Below are positions 44,669-53,085 of a DNA stretch of 64,000 nucleotides, one piece after another. This DNA is from Bradyrhizobium sp. SZCCT0153 (GTDB lineage: Bacteria; Pseudomonadota; Alphaproteobacteria; Rhizobiales; Xanthobacteraceae). The number at the start of each line of letters is the position of its first letter. Within the stretch, counting starts at the first letter, position 1. The translations under genes were made by a program, and so were the position numbers. The notes beneath the pieces were generated by a model that was given only the letters and a program-made list of their open reading frames with translations, was not told the origin of the DNA and did not search any database. The stretch is taken from positions 1 to 64,000 of the forward strand of contig NZ_JAFCKS010000015.1 of NCBI RefSeq assembly GCF_018129995.1, in the 5' to 3' direction.

Positions 44669-45283
44669 ATGCGTCACCGAGCCACAGTCCAGTCACCCCG
44701 TGGCCGGCCCCGAGGTTTCGACACGGAAGCCGCCGTCGAACGCGCGATGGGTGTGTTCTGGTCGCGTGGCTATCACGCCACGGCGCTGCCGGACCTTCTT
44801 CGTGCGACCAAGCTCTCGCGTGGCAGCCTGTATGCCGCATTCGGTGACAAGCACTCGCTGTTCCTGCGTGCGCTCGATCGCTACATCGCCGATGCCCTGA
44901 CACGGATGGATGTTGAACTGGCGTCCCGCCGGGAGCCGGTGGACGGCCTGCGGGCCTTCCTTGCCGGGTATGTCGACCGAACCAGCGGCGCCAAGGGGCG
45001 GCGTGGATGCCTGCTGGTGGCCACGGCCATGGAACTGGCCGGTCAGGATGCCGACGTTGAGCGTCGCATCGCGAGCTTTTTCGAAGCCATGAAGGCCAGG
45101 GTGGCCGATGCACTTTCCCGCGCGAAGGCGGCGGGCAAGCTGGCCGACGGCGTCGAGCCTGCAAGTGCCGCCGGAATTCTGGTCTGTTTCGTCGAGGGGT
45201 TGCGCGTGGTCGGCAAAACGGCACCGACACGGAGCAAGTCGCAAGCCACCGCCGACGCTCTTCTCGACCGCTTCATCAGGTAG
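44669..45283 (+). CDS. TetR-family transcriptional regulator
   Basis: The 204-residue repressor has a TetR N-terminal helix-turn-helix (AVERAMGVFWSRGYHATALPD followed by SRGSLYAAFGDKHSLF) and a helical ligand-binding region. The ATG at 44669 is preferred over a TTG at 44651, because the latter lies in the operator sequence. It precedes an EamA-type transporter gene by 90 bases on the same strand and both genes have a similar GACC-N4-GGTC palindrome near their start codons, so it probably represses both. Confidence 0.9.
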   Translation: MRHRATVQSPRGRPRGFDTEAAVERAMGVFWSRGYHATALPDLLRATKLSRGSLYAAFGDKHSLFLRALDRYIADALTRMDVELASRREPVDGLRAFLAGYVDRTSGAKGRRGCLLVATAMELAGQDADVERRIASFFEAMKARVADALSRAKAAGKLADGVEPASAAGILVCFVEGLRVVGKTAPTRSKSQATADALLDRFIR

Positions 45284-45344
45284 ACAACCCGTTTCATTGG
45301 GATAGCGACCTTGGGCACCTCCGCCGTCAACACGCCAATATCTG

Positions 45345-45356
45345 GACCAATCGGTC
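45345..45356. promoter_or_regulatory. second TetR-type operator before the EamA gene
   Basis: The half-sites GACC-AATC-GGTC lie 17 bases before the EamA start. In context GGACCAATCGGTCT shares GACC-N4-GGTCT with the operator before tetR. One repressor probably binds both. Confidence 0.55.
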
Positions 45357-45373
45357 TTGAAAGGAAGGGTGCC

Positions 45374-46234
45374 ATGTCCGCCATAGAGATCGTCTGTGCC
45401 GTGGCCGTTCCCCTGCTCTGGGGTTATCAGTTCGTGGCCATCAAGGTGGGCGTGACGGAGTTTCCGCCTCTCTTCTTCCTCGCGCTGCGCTTCCTGGCGA
45501 TCGCGCTGCTGCTCGTTCCGGTGGTCAAGAAGCCCACGCGTCGGCAGTTCGGCCCGATCGCAGCGATTTCGATTTTCCTCGGGGGACTGAACTTCGGGCT
45601 GTTCTATGTCGGCCTTGGGCTCGGCTCGGGAAGCATGTCGGCCGTCGCATATCAACTCGCCACGCCCTTCACGGTCCTGCTGGCGTGGCCGCTTCTTGCC
45701 GAGAGGCCCTCACTGACCACCTCCGCCGGCGTCGCTCTTGCATTCGCCGGCGTGGTCGTGTTGGCAGCGGGGCCCGGCCTGTCGGCAAACGCGCTTCCGC
45801 TGCTGCTTGTGGTCGCGGCCGCCTTCGCATTCGCCGTGTCCAACGTCTTGACGAAACGCTTCGGCCCTTTTGATCCCCTGATGTTGATGGGATGGTCGTC
45901 GCTGTTCACGGTGCCGCAGGTGATGTTGATGTCGCTGCTCCTTGAGCATGGACAAGTCGCGAGCCTGGTCACGGCGGATGGACGCGGTTGGCTGGCGCTC
46001 GCCTATACGATCTTCATCGGAGGAATTGTCGGGTTCGGCCTCTGGTTCTGGTTGATCGCCCGCTGCTCCATGGGCCGCGTCGCACCCTTCGGTCTATTGC
46101 TTCCGGTGTTCGCCCTGATGTCGAGCGTGCTGTTCCTTGGCGAGCGCGTCACCCCCAAGTTGATTGTCGGTGGACTGCTCGCGATCTCCGGCGTCGCCCT
46201 GACACAGTTAAGACCCGGCGCGCGGGCAATTTGA
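45374..46234 (+). CDS. EamA/DMT-superfamily transporter
   Basis: The 286-residue product starts MSAIEIVCAVAVPLLWG and has about ten membrane helices in two EamA repeats, as in drug/metabolite exporters (RarD/YdcZ kind). It has the pattern expected of a carrier for a metabolite or amino acid derivative; the substrate is unknown. AAGGAAGGGTGCC precedes the ATG at 45374. The TetR gene upstream and the shared operator suggest ligand-induced expression. Confidence 0.9.
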   Translation: MSAIEIVCAVAVPLLWGYQFVAIKVGVTEFPPLFFLALRFLAIALLLVPVVKKPTRRQFGPIAAISIFLGGLNFGLFYVGLGLGSGSMSAVAYQLATPFTVLLAWPLLAERPSLTTSAGVALAFAGVVVLAAGPGLSANALPLLLVVAAAFAFAVSNVLTKRFGPFDPLMLMGWSSLFTVPQVMLMSLLLEHGQVASLVTADGRGWLALAYTIFIGGIVGFGLWFWLIARCSMGRVAPFGLLLPVFALMSSVLFLGERVTPKLIVGGLLAISGVALTQLRPGARAI

Positions 46235-46376
46235 GCAGTCGTCGTTCTTGAGCCGAGACGTCAGCCCGTGAGGATCTGACCGTGGTGACTCGTCCGGCGA
46301 TGGGCCGAGCGCGGCGGCCGCTACGAGGCCACCTTTGCGGCCGTGAACCCGGGCTGAGACGGCGTCCGAAACGAAT

Positions 46377-46407
46377 TCGCCCGGGAGCGGTATCCGCTCC
46401 CGGGCGA
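46377..46407. terminator. long GC hairpin between EamA and CtpA genes (convergent)
   Basis: A perfect 14-base stem, containing GCCCGGGAGCGG and its complement, closed by a TAT loop, lies between two convergent genes. It is 26 bases downstream of the ctpA stop on the minus strand and about 140 bases past EamA on the plus strand. It most likely ends transcription, at least of ctpA. The T-rich stretch after it on the minus strand is short. Confidence 0.7.
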
Positions 46408-46432
46408 TGGACGTCTCACAGTTCGCGAGGGT

Positions 46433-47770
46433 TCAGTTCGGCACCGTGGCCTTCGATGCGGGCTTGGCCGCGACGGCATTCGCGGTCTGGCCGTGCAGGA
46501 AGTCGTAGGCCGCATGCAGGGCCTTGTCGTTCTTCTCTTCCGGCGGGACATAGGACTGCGATCCGGTCTGCTCGGTGCCGTCGGCGGCCGACAGATGCCC
46601 ACGCATCTGGGACTCCGCCATCGTATCCATCCGGCCCTTCAGCTCGGGCGGCACGTCCTGGAGGATCTCGATGTCGGGCGCGATGCCCTGGGCCTGGATC
46701 GAGCGGCCCGACGGCGTGTAGTAGCGCGCCGTGGTCAGCGCCAGCGCGCCATTGCCGGCGCCGAGCGGAATGATGGTCTGCACCGAGCCCTTGCCGAACG
46801 AGCGCGTACCGATGATGGTCGCACGCTTGTGGTCATGCAGCGCACCGGCCACGATCTCGGAAGCCGAGGCCGAACCCCCGTTGACGAGGACGACGAGCGG
46901 CTTGCCCTTGGTGAGGTCGCCCCCATGCGCGGTGAAGCGCTGGGTCTCTTCCGGATTGCGGCCGCGGGTCGAGACGACCTCGCCGCGCTGCAGGAACGCG
47001 CTCGACACCGACACGGCCTGGTCCAGCAGGCCGCCCGGATTGTTGCGCAGGTCCATCACATAGCCGACGAGCTTCTCCGGCGGGACCTCCTTCGAGATCG
47101 ACGCGATTGCCTTCTTCAGGCCGTCGGTCGTCTGCTCGTTGAACGAGGTGACGCGGATATAGCCGATGTCGCCGTTCTCGACGTGGAAGCGCACCGGGCG
47201 CACATGGATGATCTCGCGCTTGATCGCGACGTCGAGCGGGGCGTCGGCGCCCTTGCGCACGATCGTGAGCTTGGTCTGGGTGTCGACCGGCCCCTTCATC
47301 TTGTTGACGGCCTGCTCGAGCGTCATGCCCTGCACGGCATCACCATCGATCTTGCTGATGAGGTCGCCCGACATGATGCCGGCCTTCGACGCCGGCGTGT
47401 CGTCGATCGGCGAGACGACCTTGACCAGGCCCTCCTCCATCGTGACCTCGATGCCGAGCCCGCCGAACTCGCCGGAGGTGGTCTCCTGCATCTCGGTCCA
47501 GGCCTTGTCGTTCATGTAGCGCGAATGCGGATCGAGCGAGGTCACCATGCCGGTGATCGCGCCTTCGATCAGCTTGGCATTGTCGGGCTTTTCGACATAG
47601 CTCGCCTTCACCCGCTCGAACACCTCGCCGAACAAATTGAGCTTGGAATAGGCGTCATCCGCACTCGCTGCCGCCCGTGCCGCCCATACGCTGCCGTGCG
47701 GACTGGCTACCAGAAGGGTCAGACACGCTCCCGTGAGCGCGCCCAGGGGGAACAGCAGGGTTTTCCGCAT
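46433..47770 (-). CDS. ctpA: C-terminal processing peptidase (S41 family, CtpA type)
   Basis: The 445-residue protein has an N-terminal signal or anchor (LLFPLGALTGACLTLLVA), a PDZ domain (about 95-180, GLGIEVTMEEGLVKVVSP), and the S41 catalytic domain with serine in NGGSASASEIVAGAL and lysine in RSFGKGSVQT. It acts in the periplasm on C-termini of exported proteins. The ATG at 47770 is chosen over 47869 because the upstream part contains an unlikely hydrophilic extension. In other rhizobia ctpA sits in a different context, which fits this stretch being an accessory block. Confidence 0.92.
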   Translation of the reverse strand: MRKTLLFPLGALTGACLTLLVASPHGSVWAARAAASADDAYSKLNLFGEVFERVKASYVEKPDNAKLIEGAITGMVTSLDPHSRYMNDKAWTEMQETTSGEFGGLGIEVTMEEGLVKVVSPIDDTPASKAGIMSGDLISKIDGDAVQGMTLEQAVNKMKGPVDTQTKLTIVRKGADAPLDVAIKREIIHVRPVRFHVENGDIGYIRVTSFNEQTTDGLKKAIASISKEVPPEKLVGYVMDLRNNPGGLLDQAVSVSSAFLQRGEVVSTRGRNPEETQRFTAHGGDLTKGKPLVVLVNGGSASASEIVAGALHDHKRATIIGTRSFGKGSVQTIIPLGAGNGALALTTARYYTPSGRSIQAQGIAPDIEILQDVPPELKGRMDTMAESQMRGHLSAADGTEQTGSQSYVPPEEKNDKALHAAYDFLHGQTANAVAAKPASKATVPN

Positions 47771-48072
47771 GGATAGGCTGGCCTTTTTCTCGCGCTTCGG
47801 TTGGGCTGGGAGCCGCCATGCAAATGGCGATCCAGCCTGTTTCTCACAATACCATTCTGGTTTCTTCAAGGCCGGGATGCCACGCCGGCGTTTACACCGA
47901 AAAAATCCCTTCGTTCGAACCTAAACTTTTGGCAACGTTGCAGAACCCGTTCGGGCGCGGCGGGAATCGGCGGACCGGCCACGCCGCGCAGTCATACCCA
48001 ATTTAGGATGGTTTTGCAGAGCCGGACGGGTTAGGCGATCAGACAAGGCTTCAAATTCTCGGGAGGATAACA
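47771..48072. other. divergent intergenic region between ctpA and the lactate-type oxidase gene
   Basis: About 300 bases holding the promoters of both genes. The stretch 47850-47950 is AT-rich compared with its surroundings. GGGAGG lies six bases before the oxidase ATG. No coding frame or long repeat was seen. Confidence 0.35.
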
Positions 48073-49206
48073 ATGAACGAAGCACCCAGCATCCGGCCGG
48101 AAAGGAACGTCGAACTCGGCGCCAGCAACGAGCCGTTCCAGAATCTGCACGAATTCATCCGCAAAGCGCGTGCCAATCTCAACCAGAATGCCTGGGATTA
48201 TATCGTCGGCGCCGCCGAGACCGAGACCACGATGCGCCGCAACCGCATGGCGCTGGACGAGATCGCCTTCCGCCCGCGCGTGCTTCGCGACGTTCGCAAG
48301 GTCGACGGCACGGTCGAGCATTTCGGCCGCAGGATGCGCCTGCCCCTGGTGCTCGCGCCCGTCGGCGCGCTGGAGATCTTCGATCCGGATGGCGCGGCGA
48401 GCGTTGCACGCGCCTGCGGCACGTTCGGTGCGGCGCACATGCTGAGTTCGGTGTCCGAGCCCGGGCTCGAGAAGACTGCCGAAGCCGCCCCCGACGCGCT
48501 GCGAATCTATCAGCTCTATGTCCGCGGCGACGATGCCTTCGTCGCCGATGTCGTCAGCCGGACCGAGAAGAACGGCTATGCCGCCTTCTGCCTGACGGTC
48601 GACACCGCCCATTACAGCCGTCGCGAACGTGACATCGCCAAGCGTTACGTTCGGGAGAGCCGCCTGCGCGCCACCGGCGGCGACTACCAGAAGGGTCTGG
48701 AGTGGCGGACCGTGAAGATGATCAAGGACAAGTTCAATATCCCGCTGATCCTGAAGGGCATCGCCACCGCCGAGGACGCGCAGATCGCGATCGATCACGG
48801 CGTCGAGTGGATCTACGTCTCCAACCATGGCGGCCGCCAGCTCGATCACGGCCGCGGCGCCATGCATTTGCTGCCCGAGATCGTCGACGCGGTGAAGGGC
48901 CGCGCCAAGATCATGGTCGATGGCGGCTTCGGCCGCGGCACCGACATCGTCAAGGCCATCGCCGCAGGCGCCGACCTCGTCGGCATCGGCCGGCTGCAAT
49001 GCTGGGCGCTGGCGGCGGCCGGCGAAGCCGGCGTGGCGCGGATGCTGGAGTTGCTCGAGGACGAAGTGCTGCGCTGTCTCGGCCTGCTGGGTGCCACCTC
49101 GTTCGCCGGGGTCGACAAATCCTGCCTGCACCAGGCGGCCGCAACCAACGCGCCGAGCGTGTTCAGCGCGTTTCCGCTGTTCGATCACGAGCCATATCGA
49201 TACTGA
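48073..49206 (+). CDS. FMN-dependent alpha-hydroxy-acid dehydrogenase/oxidase (LldD type)
   Basis: The 377-residue enzyme is a full-length FMN alpha-hydroxy-acid dehydrogenase, with the active-site motif VSNHGGRQLDHGRGAMH (base His and substrate-binding Arg) and a MVDGGFGRGTDIVKAI FMN-phosphate loop. It oxidises L-lactate, mandelate or a related 2-hydroxy acid. It lacks an obvious membrane anchor. The start is supported by GGGAGG six bases upstream. The HAD gene follows 8 bases later and is likely co-transcribed. Confidence 0.88.
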   Translation: MNEAPSIRPERNVELGASNEPFQNLHEFIRKARANLNQNAWDYIVGAAETETTMRRNRMALDEIAFRPRVLRDVRKVDGTVEHFGRRMRLPLVLAPVGALEIFDPDGAASVARACGTFGAAHMLSSVSEPGLEKTAEAAPDALRIYQLYVRGDDAFVADVVSRTEKNGYAAFCLTVDTAHYSRRERDIAKRYVRESRLRATGGDYQKGLEWRTVKMIKDKFNIPLILKGIATAEDAQIAIDHGVEWIYVSNHGGRQLDHGRGAMHLLPEIVDAVKGRAKIMVDGGFGRGTDIVKAIAAGADLVGIGRLQCWALAAAGEAGVARMLELLEDEVLRCLGLLGATSFAGVDKSCLHQAAATNAPSVFSAFPLFDHEPYRY

Positions 49207-49214
49207 GTGAAAGG

Positions 49215-49847
49215 ATGCAGGTGACACCGCTCTCTCCCGGCAGCGCGGATGCGCTTCTGTTCGATCTCGGCCGCGTGGTGCTCGATATCGATTTCTCCAG
49301 GGCGATCGCCTGCTGGGCGGGCCATGCCGGCTGCAAGCCCGACGCCATCGTCGCGCGCTATGTGCGGGATAGCGAAGCCTATCGGCTGCACGAGATGGGA
49401 AAGATCAGCGACGAGGATTATTTCGCCTCGTTGCGCTCTTCGCTCGGGATCGGCATCTCGGATGCGCAGTTCCTGGAGGGCTGGAACGCGATCTTCGCCG
49501 GCGAGATGCCCGACATCGCCGAGCTGCTGCCGCGGGCGGCGAAGCGGATGCCGCTCTACGCCTTCTCCAACACCAACCGTCCCCATGTGGACTTTTTCTC
49601 GAAGGAATATGCCGACGTGCTAGGCCATTTCCACGAGCTGTATTTGTCGTCCAGCATCGGTCTGCGCAAACCGGATGCCGAGGCCTTCGACCACGTCGTC
49701 TCCGCGATCGGCGTACCCGCCGGGCGCATCGTGTTCTTTGATGACCTCGCCGAGAATGTCGAGGGGGCGCGAGCCCGCGGCTTGACGGCGGTCCATGTGA
49801 CCTCCCCCCGCGACGTTGGAAATGCCCTCACGGCGCTGGGAATCTGA
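49215..49847 (+). CDS. HAD-superfamily phosphatase, YihX-like
   Basis: The 210-residue protein aligns by eye with E. coli YihX (glucose-1-phosphate phosphatase): nucleophile D17 in LLFDLGRVVLDIDF, SNTNRPHVDFFSKEY, and FFDDLAENVEGARARG for the Mg-binding acids. It is a HAD-IA phosphatase on a sugar phosphate or similar substrate. The ATG at 49215 directly follows AAAGG without spacing; the in-frame GTG at 49221 has a better-spaced AAAGGA, so it may be the true start. Confidence 0.85.
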   Translation: MQVTPLSPGSADALLFDLGRVVLDIDFSRAIACWAGHAGCKPDAIVARYVRDSEAYRLHEMGKISDEDYFASLRSSLGIGISDAQFLEGWNAIFAGEMPDIAELLPRAAKRMPLYAFSNTNRPHVDFFSKEYADVLGHFHELYLSSSIGLRKPDAEAFDHVVSAIGVPAGRIVFFDDLAENVEGARARGLTAVHVTSPRDVGNALTALGI

Positions 49848-49979
49848 CCGTTTCGGGACCTATTTCGCCTGACGGCGAGGAACCAAAAGACTTTGTGCAT
49901 TTTTGTACAGAGTTCCGGGAACGAATGCCCGTCTCGGGACTCATTAGTCCGTTGGGAATTCTACATCGGATTGATCGAC

Positions 49980-50186
49980 GTGTTGGGCAAAACCTACCTC
50001 ACGAAGCAGGCCTCCCTGCTGATGAAATTCGCCAGAACCACCTCGGATTCTGACCTCTCCGCAAAATTGATCAGCAAGGCCGCCGACCTGAAATCTCAGG
50101 CCGATCCGCTGCCCGACAAGGATCAAGGTCCAAAAGCTCCCGACGTCACACTGGACGCCAGTCCGGATGGACAGGCGAGGAGCTGA
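49980..50186 (+). CDS. small conserved hypothetical protein (GTG or TTG start)
   Basis: The 68-residue product starts with GTG at 49980 (or TTG at 49983): LGKTYLTKQASLLMKFARTTSD, followed by an alternating charged helical region and a Pro/Asp-rich tail. It resembles small rhizobial proteins with the form LGKxYxxRQA..LLK(L/F)A. No signal peptide. The ORF continues upstream to 49893 but that part is Cys-containing and less protein-like. Function unknown. Confidence 0.5.
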   Translation: MLGKTYLTKQASLLMKFARTTSDSDLSAKLISKAADLKSQADPLPDKDQGPKAPDVTLDASPDGQARS

Positions 50187-50189
50187 CCG

Positions 50190-50282
50190 ATGCTGGCCGT
50201 GGCGCTCGCCATGATCGTCCTTGCCATGGCCACGCTTCTGCCGATCTGTCTCGTTCTCGGGACCATGCCGCGACGGGCCTGA
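50190..50282 (+). CDS. 30-residue membrane micropeptide
   Basis: A short frame starting ATG at 50190, three bases after the previous stop, with GGAGCTGACCG before it. The product is a single hydrophobic helix (LAVALAMIVLAMATLL) with a short RR tail, like many small membrane peptides that regulate transporters or sensors. Too small for homology; support is the ribosome binding site and tight spacing. Confidence 0.45.
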   Translation: MLAVALAMIVLAMATLLPICLVLGTMPRRA

Positions 50283-50411
50283 TCTCGCCCTCAAGTGCAG
50301 TGTGAGCAGCGAGCTGAGTTACGCCCGCTCAGCTGTTTTGCCTCTGCGCCCGCGCTCGGCTAGAAGACTGGCGGAACATTCGCCCGAACGCGCCGAGCAG
50401 GAGTTTTCGCC

Positions 50412-51623
50412 GTGGCCCTGATGCCGGTTTCTGACGCGCTTGCCGCGGTGCTGGCGGGTGCGGATCCGCTGCCGGAGGAGACGGTTTCCCTCGACAACGC
50501 CTACCATCGCGTGCTCACGCGCGACGTCGTCGCGCGGCGCACGCAGCCGCCGCAGGCAATGTCGGCGATGGACGGATACGCGGTGCGCGCGGCCGATGCC
50601 GCAACGATCGGTTCGACCCTCGCCGTGATCGGCGAGGTCGCCGCGGGCCGGCCGTTCGCAGGATCGGTCGGCGCCGGCGAGGCCGTGCGGATCTTCACCG
50701 GCGGCGTCGTTCCCGATGGCGCGGATGCCGTGGTGATCCAGGAGGACACCGTCGCTGACGGCAAGCGCATCACGATCAAGGAAGCCGCGATCTCCGGCCG
50801 GCACATCCGCCCCGCGGGCGTCGATTTCCGCAAGGGCGACGTGCTCCTGCGCAAGGGCAGCCGGCTCACCGAGCGCGACCTCGCGCTCGCCGCCGGGATG
50901 AATCACCCCCACCTCGCCGTCAGCCGCCGTCCGAAGATCGCAATCCTCGCCACCGGCGACGAGCTGGTGATGCCGGGCACCACGCCCGGTCACGGCCAGA
51001 TCGTCTATTCCAACGGCTATGCCCTGCATGCGCTGGCTCGCAGCGAGGGGGCCGAAACCATCGACCTCGGTATTGCCGCCGACACGCTGGAGGCCACCAC
51101 CGCCGGCATCCGCCGCGCGCGCGCGAGCGGCGCAGACGTCCTCATCACTACCGGCGGCGCATCGGTCGGCGACCACGATCTGGTCCAGCAGGCGCTGAGG
51201 GACGAAGCCGTCGCGATGGCCTTCTGGAAGATCGCGATGCGGCCGGGCAAGCCGATGATGCATGGACGGCTCGGCGCGATGGCTGTGATCGGCCTGCCCG
51301 GCAATCCCGTGTCGTCCTATGTGTGCGCCTTCCTGTTCATGGTGCCGCTGATTCGCGCGTTGTCGGGCCGGGCCGCAATTCATCATCACCGCGAGCGCGC
51401 CGTGCTCGGCCGCGACGTCGGCGCCAACGACCAGCGCGAGGACTATCTGCGCGCACGTCTGGAGCAGCGCGACGACGGCACGCTCGTCGCCCTTCCCGTC
51501 AGCCATCAGGATTCTTCGTTGCTTGCGAATCTCGCTGCGGCACAGGCACTTCTCGTGCGCGCACCGTTCGCGCCGAAAGCCGAGGCGGGCTCGCCTTGCG
51601 AAGTGTTGCGGCTCCCCGTCTGA
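50412..51623 (+). CDS. moeA: molybdopterin molybdenumtransferase
   Basis: The 403-residue MoeA has the family motifs AMDGYAVRA, TGDELVMPGTTPGHGQIVYSNGY and TTGGASVGDHD, and ends with the short C-terminal domain. It inserts molybdate into molybdopterin. The GTG at 50412 is preferred, with AGGAG eight bases upstream; the ATG at 50421 has no such site. moaC is 9 kb away, although these genes are commonly adjacent in relatives, hinting at an insertion between them. Confidence 0.93.
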   Translation: MALMPVSDALAAVLAGADPLPEETVSLDNAYHRVLTRDVVARRTQPPQAMSAMDGYAVRAADAATIGSTLAVIGEVAAGRPFAGSVGAGEAVRIFTGGVVPDGADAVVIQEDTVADGKRITIKEAAISGRHIRPAGVDFRKGDVLLRKGSRLTERDLALAAGMNHPHLAVSRRPKIAILATGDELVMPGTTPGHGQIVYSNGYALHALARSEGAETIDLGIAADTLEATTAGIRRARASGADVLITTGGASVGDHDLVQQALRDEAVAMAFWKIAMRPGKPMMHGRLGAMAVIGLPGNPVSSYVCAFLFMVPLIRALSGRAAIHHHRERAVLGRDVGANDQREDYLRARLEQRDDGTLVALPVSHQDSSLLANLAAAQALLVRAPFAPKAEAGSPCEVLRLPV

Positions 51624-51684
51624 GCGTCCCGCCAATGCGCGTTCCGCGAACTTTGCTCTGTTCACGGTAAATTAAGCAGTTGCG

Positions 51685-51699
51685 GAACATGTATCGAAC
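51685..51699. promoter_or_regulatory. LexA box upstream of lexA
   Basis: The sequence GAAC-ATGTATC-GAAC is the exact alphaproteobacterial SOS box (direct repeat of GAAC/GTTC with seven bases between), 100 bases before lexA. It should mediate autorepression. A degenerate partner (GTTC-N7-GTTT) lies at 51711-51725. Confidence 0.85.
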
Positions 51700-51799
51700 A
51701 TATAGTGTCCGTTCATGATTTGTTTCGAGCATGTCGCGGCATATTGCTGAATTCAGCGTCTCGGAATCGAACGACATCAACCGGGGGACTTAGGTCGAG

Positions 51800-52501
51800 A
51801 TGTTAACGCGCAAACAATACGAGCTTCTGCGGTTCATCAGTGAACGTCTGAAGGAAAGCGGCGTGCCGCCTTCTTTCGACGAGATGAAGGATGCGCTCGA
51901 CTTGCGCTCGAAGTCGGGCATCCACCGCCTGATCACGGCGCTCGAGGAGCGCGGGTTCATCCGTCGCCTCCCCAACCGCGCCCGCGCGATCGAAGTCATC
52001 AAGCTGCCCGAGCTCCAGGCGGCCGCCGGCAGCCGCCGCGGCTTCACGCCGAGCGTCATCGAGGGCAACCTCGGCAAGGTCCGCGCGAGCTCAAGCCTGT
52101 CTGCCGACGAGGGCGAACGTCCCGTTGCCGTGCCGGTAATGGGCCGCATCGCGGCCGGCACGCCGATCGAGGCGTTGCAAACCCGCAGCCATACCATCAG
52201 CGTACCGCCTGACATGCTCGGCTCGGGCGAGCATTACGCGCTCGAAGTGCGCGGCGATTCCATGGTCGAGGCCGGCATCCTCGACGGCGACATGGCGCTG
52301 ATCCAGCGCAACGAGAGTGCCGATACCGGCGACATCGTGGTGGCGCTGATCGACGACGAGGAAGCGACGCTCAAGCGCTTCCGCCGTCGCGGCGCCTCGA
52401 TCGCGCTCGAGCCCGCCAACGCGGCCTATGAGGTGCGCATCCTGCCGCCCAACAGGGTGAAGATTCAGGGCAAGCTGATCGGCCTGTACCGGAAATACTG
52501 A
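51800..52501 (+). CDS. lexA: LexA SOS repressor
   Basis: The 233-residue protein has a winged-helix N-terminal domain (MLTRKQYELLRFI, SGIHRLITALEERGFIRRLP), an Ala-Gly autocleavage site in GRIAAGTPIEA, and the serine-lysine dyad in VRGDSMVEAG and EATLKRFRR. It represses SOS genes until RecA filaments trigger self-cleavage. The LexA box before it supports autoregulation. The extra length relative to E. coli LexA (202 residues) is typical of alphaproteobacteria. Confidence 0.96.
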   Translation: MLTRKQYELLRFISERLKESGVPPSFDEMKDALDLRSKSGIHRLITALEERGFIRRLPNRARAIEVIKLPELQAAAGSRRGFTPSVIEGNLGKVRASSSLSADEGERPVAVPVMGRIAAGTPIEALQTRSHTISVPPDMLGSGEHYALEVRGDSMVEAGILDGDMALIQRNESADTGDIVVALIDDEEATLKRFRRRGASIALEPANAAYEVRILPPNRVKIQGKLIGLYRKY

Positions 52502-52559
52502 TACCGGAAAGTATCCGGCGCATCCGCGCTCGCATGAGCAACGATCGCCATCAACGATT

Positions 52560-52581
52560 GGAGCGGACGATTGTCCGCTCC
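52560..52581. terminator. hairpin downstream of lexA
   Basis: A 9-base perfect stem (GGAGCGGAC and GTCCGCTCC with a GATT loop) lies about 60 bases after the lexA stop. A moderately T-rich stretch (TCTTTCTGGTTT) follows after about ten bases. It probably ends the lexA transcript. Confidence 0.5.
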
Positions 52582-52699
52582 CGCTGGGTAGTCTTTCTGG
52601 TTTCGCGCAGATTATCCGGCCCCTCCTCCGGCGCTTCATCCTCGGCACGCCGCATGAAGCAGCACCGCTTCGCGGCCTCAGCAGCTCGAGGAAACAGCC

Positions 52700-52804
52700 A
52701 TGCGCCAGATCGTCTTGAGCACAGTCGCGGCGGCGCTGATCGCAGTATCAGCGTCGCAAGCCGCCGCACAACCGCCTCGCCCTGTCTGCAAAGGTGGCGG
52801 TTAG
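52700..52804 (+). CDS. short secreted peptide, 34 aa
   Basis: ATG at 52700 with CGAGGAAACAG before it starts MRQIVLSTVAAALIAVSA, a plausible signal peptide, ending just after QPPRPVCKGGG with a TAG. The mature part is only about ten residues, so it may be a remnant of a longer periplasmic protein or a genuine micropeptide. Low certainty. Confidence 0.35.
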   Translation: MRQIVLSTVAAALIAVSASQAAAQPPRPVCKGGG

Positions 52805-53085
52805 CGAACGAGCCCGCGCCGGCCGCAATGCAATCGCCTGCCGTCGCAACCGAGCTGGCATTATTCGGGATGGTCGGCCCCCTCAGGGCGCTGACACGCG
52901 CCTGCAGAATGCACGGGACGAGGCTTTGTTCCTATTGGATTCGGGAAAGTTAATGTGATCGTGGCCTGCGGATCCCAGCCGCAGATTTGCCTACAACCAA
53001 GCAGACCGTTGCGTGCTTGAACTCTGATAGAGGCCTGCGCCTCGATAAGAGACGCGGGTCGCTGTCTTCGCAAGAGGAGCACCCG

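Noticed and set aside
52534..52953. Forward frame of 139 aa after lexA
   Set aside because: Contains the lexA hairpin and the start of the small secreted peptide in another frame; composition is Ser/Arg-rich without fold. The 34-residue peptide is the better reading.
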